A stretch of DNA of 64,000 nucleotides, taken from NCBI GenBank assembly GCA_920105625.2, contig OV050033.1, forward strand, positions 126,479,821 to 126,543,820, given 5' to 3'. The translations under genes and the position numbers were made by a program. The stretch is from Clusia tigrina (taxonomy: Eukaryota; Arthropoda; Insecta; Diptera; Clusiidae). Positions 55,111 through 64,000 of this stretch are shown piece after piece; position 1 is the first letter of the stretch; each line of letters starts with the position of its first letter. The notes beneath the pieces were generated by a model. The model did not search any database. It had not been told where the DNA came from and saw only the letters and a list, made by a program, of their open reading frames with translations.

Positions 55111-58100
55111 GCAAAAAGGTCCTGTCAATTGCAATTTATAATACGTAAATATTTTGAATTCTTCCTTCTATATTGAGTAATATCAAATTGTAGTGGAATT
55201 AAACCCTTGAAAAACTTGTCCATGTATATTAAGATACAAATTTACACATAAAATACTTATAAGTTGTTTGCTATTGAAACAGTGCTATAACTCGAAGGAG
55301 AAAATTCCACGCCACCGACGTAAACAATTAAAACCAACCCCCTTTGACAATGTTCTGGAACCGCCACTGTTTCGTTTCACAAGACAAGCAAACATACGCA
55401 AGGACACAAGTAAATCTGTCTGCTTCGGAAGCCATGAAGTCTTCGTACCTAAATCCTGACTCGGCAAAAATTTGTATAACTCATCCTAGAATTCTGCCCA
55501 TATTTAACTATTCCCCCTCCAACCGCCTAGCTCTTGTCTAACAAAAGTGTCAGCTAAAAATGGCAACTCAATTTGTCAACAAGAAAACTAAAACGTGGAA
55601 TAAGGACGATAATGAAGTGTGCAAGGATGAACTGTGGATGGGATAAAAAGTATCTGTAGGCCTAGTGCTATATTACAACGTTACTCGTGACCAAAAGCTG
55701 ACTCCTTCATAGTACTTGAATTGTTGCTGATGCTTAATTGCTGACTACACTCACGAAATACTCGCAACAAAAGCACATTTCCAAGGAGTGGGAGCAGCAT
55801 GAGTTGTACTTGCAGCAATGACAGCATGTGTCGTATTTTCAATTTTCATTTGCCATCTCAGATTATTTTATTGCTCGTGTTCTTGTAAATGTTATGCTTG
55901 AAAGGAGCGTCGTTTCCCTTGTTAATGTTGTTATAATTAAGAGCAGTAGCAGCGGCAGCGGCAGCAGTGACAATGACACGGGTTTCGCTCCGCTCTCGTA
56001 AGACTCGGCGTGCACTCGTAGAGTACTTGAATTGAAACTAGGGTTGCCACATCACTGCGAATTAATGGTATGAAAATTTGGTTTTGTTTCAGTTATAAAT
56101 AGTTACTCTTCAGTCAGACCTATCAAATGATGTACAAGTGCCACTCAGGTGTCCCAATTTGTCATCTAAAATTAACCCAGAGTGGAACAGGTGCTTTTGT
56201 TTACATAAATGGTTGTTAGGTGGGATGCAACACCAATGAATTGTACATATAACATGCGAGTATTGTGACGAAATAGCCATTTCATGAGTACGTATGAATA
56301 AATGTTACATTCGAATAGTAAATATTTCATTCACTTAACCAAAGTTGCACTCACAATAGAAATGTATCGTTCACTTAAAAACATTCAGTTCAGATTAGAA
56401 AGTTTCATTCTCTTAATAAACATCAAATTCATATTAGAAACATAATAAAGTTGCACGCAAATCATATCTAGAACATTCGATATGCTCTAATTGGCGATGT
56501 TGTGTCTTTCTATCCTACTACCTTGACTTTTTATCCTACTACTTTTTGGTAATATTCTGGAAAGCAGAGTGAGACTATAACGAGGCAACTTACTACTAAT
56601 GAATGGCATGGTAGTGAATTGAAAGCAGGAGAGATAAGGCTGATATATAAGAAAAGAACCAATTAAACTACTTAGATTATAATTAAAAAATGAAGCAAAA
56701 AGTGTTGGTGTTATTTGACACAATTCAGTGATCGATCTCAGTTAACAAGAAACTAATTTTCGCAATAAAATATACTGCTGTAGACTCAAATAAGTGTTCA
56801 CTTCAACAATTCTGCCTGGGTCTAGTTTTCAAGATATGCTATGTAAATCAGCCCTCAATTTACTCATGATTCTTCATGAATAAATCGAATTCGTAAAAAG
56901 TACCTTACTTCCTTTCCGAAAGTGTTCCAAAGTAATGTTCAGTGTAATGGGCTTTGAAAACAGTGGCAACCCTGTTACCCGTTACGGATAGCCTCGCATT
57001 TCATTTAATCTGCCACATTATTTTTTTGTATTACGAGTATTTTATTAGAAAGTTTTGTTTTTCATTCCCTTGCAAACACTTCACTTGAACAGTGAATAGC
57101 GACAGAAACACTTCATCATACTCACACTCGAAAGTTCACTGAAGTGGTACTTGCTGTAACTGAGTATCTGTAACTGTCGCTCATGTAACTCTGTCTGTAG
57201 CTGTTGCAGCGAGGATGCCAGTGGAAGAGTGTCGCATTCGCGGCGTTACGTGCTGTCTTCTTCTTCGTCAACGATCTGAGTTGCTTTGGCACTTGTAGCA
57301 TTTGGCTGAGTGTTGTCTGTGACGACCCTGAAATTTCAACTCCCCAATTCAGTGTCTTCCTCCTCCACCCAGTCAGCACATAATGTTCTTCTATTACAGA
57401 AAGTGTTTTCGTGTGTGTGTGTTTACCTTCCACTGAGAAATTAAATAAAAATCTGTTATTGTTGTGGGTACATTTCCCGGAGGTGTTGCTGTTGTTCCAC
57501 TACCTAACCACACATTGTCATTTCTGCTCGCTTTTGTTGCTTGATTAAAGAAGTTTCTGTAAGTCAGTCTTCACTCATTGTAATGGTTTCAGTTTGTGAG
57601 GTAGGAACCTGGTTAAATATTCAAATATTATACATGAAGTTATATGCAGTTGGGAAGGATGAGTACTATCAGGGATTCTATTTGAAAGTAACCAAGGATT
57701 GCAATTGAAAGGAATCAGGGATTAGAGTTGAAAGTGAGAATGACGAGAGCAAGACTTACTATTGACCAATATGATATGTAGGCAAATTTTTAGGAGACAA
57801 CCGCACCAGAAAGCTGTCAAATGAACCTGCTAGTGTCAAAACTGAAAATCGACTGAACACGAAAACTCTCTGGCGGACTATCAAAATACCAGAAATCAAA
57901 TTTTGATTCATTACATGCATATATATACTAAGAATTTGGTGTAAGAGACCTCAGAGAGCAATGGAGTGAACCATCCACTTCCAAAATTAGGAGAAGTGGG
58001 TCACACACCGCCCAAGCTACTGAAGCCTACTCTTTATTTATTATTTGTTTCACCACTATTTATTCTATGACCACAGAGAGTTACCGAATGAACCTCCCAG

Positions 58101-58204
58101 TTTCAAAATGGAACAAAAGTTTAAGAGTAGGAACTCGGAAAGTAACACGCACCAACGCTACGGAGGAACATTTTATATTTTAGAATTTCATCTCACTACC
58201 GAAA
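55111..58204. other. non-coding DNA with short repeats
   Basis: No supported gene. A roughly 40-bp degenerate repeat (TTCATTCACTTAA, CACAATAGAAATG phrases) lies at about 56320-56445. Confidence 0.45.
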
Positions 58205-58330
58205 TATCCTAAGACTTGTAGAACCACCATACATGACTTGGAGAACCACCATACAAGACTTTGAGAACCACCATACAAGACTTGGAGAACCACAACCCAG
58301 GACTCGTCGACCCACCATCCAGGACTCCTG
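58205..58330 (+). repeat. 24-bp tandem array AGAACCACCATACAAGACTT
   Basis: Five copies of a 24-bp unit (GAGAACCACCATACAAGACTTG type). The first copies are nearly identical and the last two more diverged (CCACAACCCAGGACTCG). Small and local. Confidence 0.85.
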
Positions 58331-60319
58331 TCTGTTCCACGAATTTCAACGTCTCCTTAAAATGCACTCTTTCGACATTTTTGTATCCTTTGTGTCGTCT
58401 GAGTGCTTTCAATACAAACTTAAACTGCAACAAAAAAAAAAGGCTTCGTATCCTTTGGCTGCATTTACTTTCGTAAGCCAATCAATTAAAAGTCAATCAA
58501 TTCAAATGCGAGTCTTTGATAGAGGGAATTTCAATTAAAAGTATGACGTGAGTACATATAACGAGACACGTTTGCATATTTTATGGAGCCAAATAACGAC
58601 CGAAAACCAATTAAATGACCACAGAGCACACATGTGAAGTGCAAGGAGCGAAGCAACGGAGTCAACATTTGAAGAGGCTAGCCAAAGGACGACCGCTGAA
58701 TAATCATCGAGTGGCTTTCAGGCATGCCATCGCCGAGAAGCACTTTAAGCCAAACCAAGGAGAGGAAACAACTCAGCGCAGCTCCTTTACAAAGAGCAAA
58801 TGCGGCCACTGGACACATACTGAGTGACAGTGCCGCAGAGTGCCATAATTAATTAACCCTTCTTTGAGTGTTAATCGTATTTGGCGAAAGAGACAAGAGG
58901 GGAATATTAAAGGTGGAATTCCCCTGTGGCGCTTCGAACTTCAAAAACACCAAAAAAAATAACAAGAATTTGTGAAACTTTATAATAAGGAAAGTTTTGA
59001 GAATTTGCGTTCGTCTTTAATTTGATTCATGATTCATCACTTTTGAAGCTCTGGTTGCTCTGGGAAAATCAATCCGAAACTTTTTGCAATATGCGAGATA
59101 AATCATGAAATTAATTACAAATACAGCAACAACAACAACAACACTGTTAATCCTGTTTCTCCGCACGCCTGGGTTCATTAAGGAAATCTCATTAAAATTT
59201 CAGAAGGCAGCTAATAGCAGCGCGTGCCGTTCATGCAGCAACGGAAGCAAGTCACAGTATACATTTCAGCCCCTCTGTCCAGCGTCCTTGCAACAAATAA
59301 CAGGGAGCATGGAATAGGAAACATATTTGTCTGCTACCGTAAATTTCTCGCATATTAATAACACATTTCGCTGCAAGTCCCCTTCGAATGTGACACAAAC
59401 AAAGTGCCAACAATGAAATCCTGCGCGGCTGCTGCACTTTAATCATTGCGATGCAGCATATTTTGAGTTATTGTGGCGCTCAGGCAAAAGGACATAAAAG
59501 AATATTGTGACTAGGATTTATTAGTGACGCTTGCACAATTTCACACACAGTCTCAAAAACCCAAACAAACTCAGTCACACACACACTCACACCCAGCGGA
59601 TGTATAAAAAAATATGCTTAAGTAAAATCCCCGTTTTATGTTCGTCTGTGCAAAGGGGAAGCGTCTGAATTGTTTTTATTCACATACATTTCAGGGATGA
59701 AATCATTTGGCACAGACATTTCCTTCTGCGGAGAGATGCGCTGCACTTCCATGTAAGTAAGTGGCAGTGCTTTGTTTTCTTTGTTCCCATCATGAAAATT
59801 GATTACAGTCGATCTGTTTTCTACTTGGAATGTGTTTATGTGGCAGTCGTTATTTTTGTTTGTTGTCTTTGTTCCTGGTGATTTTATTTAGGGGACTACA
59901 AACAATACGTTGAGTTATAGAATTTTAATTGCAGACGACGCTGAATTCAAAGGAAACTATTTGGTTCCAAATGATTTTGGTATACCTCCACAAAAGGATC
60001 TGAGGAGCGGAACCAGTAATGGAGTAGGAGTAGTTCAGTTTTATTTGAGCAAATTTTCGTAGTTATATGATTTCCGTTACACATTCACTAAACTGAGGGA
60101 TACTACTCCCACTTCCTTGGTATAATTGGCTTCATAAAATTATTTCTTCCTGCTTTAGTTGGCAGGACTACTCAAACACTACTCATCGGATGGGAATTTT
60201 CATTCATATTATGCTTACCATTTCCTGAGTCAAAAACGAAATGATGTGAGAGATTGAAGAAATAAAATTCCTGACTAAACATGAATAAACAGCATATAAA
60301 ATATATTTATAGGTATTTG
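58331..60319. other. non-coding DNA
   Basis: No supported gene. (CAA)n occurs near 59125-59140. Confidence 0.45.
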
Positions 60320-61185
60320 TGGGATATCTAAACCTGCTGAAGAAACTACGTTGATAAAGAACAAAGAAGAAGCATTTGAAGAAGACTTTGAAATAGAGTA
60401 TAGCGAATTGAAATCAAAAGACTAACTGAGCGCTGTTTTAAAACAAACGCTGGTCTGTGAGATATTGAAACAGAGTATACAGAATTATTATCGCAAGCGT
60501 TGTTCGATATATCCTGCTGAAGACACGACATTAAAAGAGAAATGAATAAAGAAGCAATATAGCAAACAGACATCCAAATAGAGTACTGAGAATAAGATTC
60601 AAAGTGTTATTCGGGATATGTTTTAAAACTAAAGCTGATCTGAGAGAGATTGTTATAGAGAATAGAGAATTATTCTCAGAACCTTTGTTCAATATGCCCT
60701 AAGAGAATATGCTACAAGAAGGAATACAGTTAGGATACATAGTAGTCGAGTACTGAGATTTAGTATCAAAAATTATTGAAGAAACCACTTTGAAAATGAA
60801 AATAATAAAAAAATAATAATATAATAATATAATAAGAATACATTCAAATAGAGTATAGAAAATTAGTATCAGATGAGTCAGTCTTAACGCTGATCTTCAA
60901 AGTATATAAATATAGTATAAGAACTTACTATCAAAATTGTTGGCCAAGATACTTTGCTAAAGAAACCACATTGAAAAAGAAATGAACAAAGAAGGAACTT
61001 GTAAGAATGCATTGAAAAATATCCATCGCTGATATTTAAGATACTGAAGAATAGTATAAGGAATTATTATCTCGAGCGTTGTACGAGATGCGCTGCTGAA
61101 GAAAACTATTTGAAATAAAGAAAATGAAGAAAGAAGTAATACTACCATATCACATAGAAAATCGAGTGCAGAGAATTAGTACGAC
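60320..61185 (+). repeat. degenerate array of about 115-bp units
   Basis: Repeated phrases CCTGCTGAAGAAACTAC, TTGATAAAGAACAAAGAAGA, GAAATAGAGTATAG and GAATTATTATC...GTTGT recur through about 860 bp, for example at 60330, 60510, 60955 and 61090. Strong divergence, non-coding, purine-rich on the plus strand. Confidence 0.65.
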
Positions 61186-64000
61186 AAAACATAAGAATTG
61201 ATATTATCGCTAGAATAGTTAAGTTGATAATTAGGTGCTGCAGTGATAGGTACATAAATTTGGTAGGGAAATATAAATAAACATACTAAAGAGAACATTG
61301 TGGTACTAAGTGTGAATCTTTGTTCAAATATGCTTTCAAACCAATTGCATTATGAAATTAATATTTTTGTTTTAGTTCGACATAATTCAAAGATCCCAAA
61401 TATTTATTGGAGTTAAGTAGGTTTGGTTTGTATATAAAATCTTTCATAATGCCACTGGAGCAGAGTGGAAGTTGTTCAAACTGTATCACAACTTAAGCCA
61501 ATCAAATAGTTTGTAGTATAACGTCTCTGCAATTAGTCCATAGTTCTCCTCTCACTCAGTAAATCACTCAGTATATCACTCATTATATCACTCAGTATAC
61601 GAAGCAAATGTCGTGAATGAAGAAGATGCAAACATGGGGCAGCTCTGAATTCTTATTAATTTTTCTAAAGCAATTGTACTTGGCATTTGTGGTACATAAT
61701 GGATGGAATAGTGTATAATAAAGTTGTAGTATAGTTGGTTTTGAGCGGACTGACCCAACTGAATAGTCAACCAATCGAAGTTGCTTCGTATGTTCGAACG
61801 ATGAGTTGAATTTAGAAGACCTAAAGAGAACTGCGAAGACGTTGGAAGAATATAAAGAATATACTAAAGTAATTTTGAATTGAACTGGGGTGCAAAATTT
61901 AAGTATTACTTTAAGACTGGAAGTCATATTGTAGGAATAAATGATTAAATACACCTCAAAAGAATGCTGAAAGATTCATCATAATGAGGAGAAAACAAAC
62001 TAAGCTTATATGAGGTGAAATCTGCTCATTCCCAATCAAATAACTTGTTACATAAAATATTATTATAATTAAATGTATTTTAAGCAATGCAATAAATTAT
62101 AAGTTTAAATGTTTATACTAGTACTAGCAACAGAGACATTCTACTAGATCATAAAATAATTACTTCAGTTCTTATCCTAAGGAAACTGTTGTAAGCATAT
62201 TCAATACTGAAATTAATGGAATTTCTATTGGAAAATTCTCGGAATTATTAAACAATTTAAAACTCAAACTCTGTATAATAAACATTTTCTGAGTACGTGA
62301 AACTTAAGTCAGTTCCATGAGAGAAGCCCAGGTGTCAAAATGTCAAATTAGTTCAACTTCCTTTTCAGCCTAACGAAGCATGAAGCATGTTCCTCATCCC
62401 TCCTCGCCTACCAGTTGAATTACACACACAATTTTCTGTGAATTGTTTGTTTTTTACATATTTTTCTTGGGGAAATAAATTACCTCATAATAAGAATATA
62501 AAAAAATGAATTCAAATCATTTATTTCCCAATAATAAAAATCAAATTTGATTTGACTTGCAAACTTCCGGTCTACTTTATGACCCAATTGAGTCCGCCCC
62601 CTCACCCACCCAGCCATTCAGTCAGTCATTTCAAAGCAGTTGCTTTCCGTCTTCTCACTACCATACTCATAAATTTTCAATTGGCTATTTGTACGGCCAT
62701 TTGGGTCTTTTGTATGCCAAATGAGGGTACTGTCCCAACCCCCGCCCCGACGATAGTGAATTTTCATTTACATTTTCAATAATTCTCAGGAGCTTGCTTT
62801 GTGTACCTTGTGTGTTAGTAGTGGTCGTTTCGATTTTCCTTTTGTTTTTATTGTTGCTCATTTGCACTCAATGCAAACCAGTCACATGGGAGTGTTCCCT
62901 GAGGCTGCGGCCTGAGCATGTGAGCAGCGGCGAAAGATAAATAAATGGAAAAATTCATTTTTTTTTAGCTGTTGAGCCTGTGCGGGAATGCCGGAGTTAT
63001 ACAAACCAAGCAATGGGATTGAACTGAGCAGCGCTGCTAGTCGAGGCAGTCTGTTTAATCTGGTACTGCATACAAGGATATTCGTACAGGATATTCATAA
63101 AATTGTAGTAAAAAGTATGGAAAAATTTTGAATTAATCCAAAGAAAAGAAAGGGATGTAATAAGGAAAAAGGGTCTAGTATTGTGTTTGTTTTAACACTT
63201 CTCATTTTATGTAGCCAACCACTTTTTCGACTCTCGTCTCCATACGCTACTAAGCCCAATATACGAGTACATCCTGTCCCAGGGGGCATTCTGTAATATC
63301 CTCTTAATGCATGCAGTTAAAGTCACTTCTGCACTTAAACTGACTTTCTGACCCATTTCTTGCGGGTATGCTCGTACACGAAGCAAAAACCAAAATACAC
63401 AAGAGTGTAAAACAAACAGAAAACAGCAACAACAACAACAACAACCAAAAGAACAACAACAAAGAGAATTACTTTGTGCAACTTACAAAGTCAATAAAAG
63501 AAATAACAACAAGCGTAGGGGAGAAAAACAGCTCAGCATCTCATACGGCCGAACAGAAAAGGAGCAAAAAATTATAATAATAAAACCAGGAAGAGATGAA
63601 AATGAAATTAGAAATGTGAATGCAGAAATCTCGAATGGAAAATATGTTCTGTTTGTTTTAATTTGTTTTTTTGTAGAACAATGCATTTCAATGAAGTCCT
63701 TTAAGGCCGATTCCCATATGTAGGCATCGTCGAACTTTAAGTTACGAAAATATGCCTAGCAAAATAGATTGAATCGGTGGTCTGAGCTTAGCACGTTTTG
63801 TCCTTTGAGTTATTTTTGTTATGTTTAAAATACACACAGAAATTCTAGCTCAAACCCAGCTTTATATGCTCCTCTCCTTGAAGCTTCCATAAAATCGTCT
63901 GAATGTTCAAGTTATAATTTATGATCCCTTTCACAACTACTGTCTGCGCTCCCGTTACCCTGAACATTTTTAAAAATCCTAGTCGAAATCCTAGTTTGAA
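61186..64000. other. non-coding DNA
   Basis: No supported gene to the window end. A small TATCACTCAGTATAT-type triplicate repeat lies at 61557-61601, and (CAA)n sequence at 63421-63470 creates an Asn-rich artefact frame. Confidence 0.45.

Noticed and set aside
63368..63577. An Asn-rich plus-strand frame
   Set aside because: It results from (CAA)n repeats with no domain or gene structure around it.

Overview
The window is animal nuclear DNA, AT-rich and gene-poor. It is almost certainly from a brachyceran fly and most plausibly a tephritid-type fruit fly. The evidence is insect-style introns (285 nt in a host gene, about 60 nt in a transposase), dipteran-looking HCF, succinyl-CoA ligase and GT92 proteins, and two mariner relics with DD41D spacing, the spacing of the rosa elements described from Ceratitis rosa. 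The family assignment is inference. Nothing bacterial, no CRISPR array and no virus was seen.

Only three host protein genes can be supported. (1) 6685-7830, minus: an uninterrupted ORF matching only the C-terminal fibronectin-III part of host cell factor (HCF). (2) 18869-19879, plus: a complete, single-exon mitochondrial succinyl-CoA ligase alpha subunit. (3) 49259-51235, minus: a two-exon family-92 glycosyltransferase, a type II Golgi-type protein. They have unrelated roles (chromatin/transcription, TCA cycle, glycan synthesis) and show no operon-like link.

The rest is dominated by mobile elements and local tandem repeats. 2.5-5.8 kb: a 26-bp minisatellite split by a 5'-truncated CR1-like LINE with an open reverse transcriptase. 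1.7-2.0 and 8.6-8.95 kb: two inverted copies of an LTR/promoter-like repeat, one carrying a triple palindrome. 10.6-10.8 kb: a MITE-like element. 24.77-24.97 and 28.94-29.09 kb: two copies of a tRNA-derived SINE, the first with a perfect target-site duplication. 34.6-37.8 kb: a decayed pogo/Tigger transposase gene with two small introns, abutting a truncated DD41D mariner, both inside a degenerate array. 43.2-43.6 kb: a 5'-truncated LINE end with a 13-bp target duplication. 44.1-44.8 kb: a second DD41D mariner relic. 48.4-48.8 kb: a third LINE remnant.

The most unusual feature at large scale is the number of unrelated, local, degenerate tandem arrays (unit sizes about 11, 17, 20, 24, 26, 28, 60, 80, 115, 160, 230, 300 and 350 bp). 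The findings I rate highest are the stand-alone HCF C-terminal ORF, the LINE inside the minisatellite, the SINE family and the intron-bearing pogo element. No wholly new system is proven.
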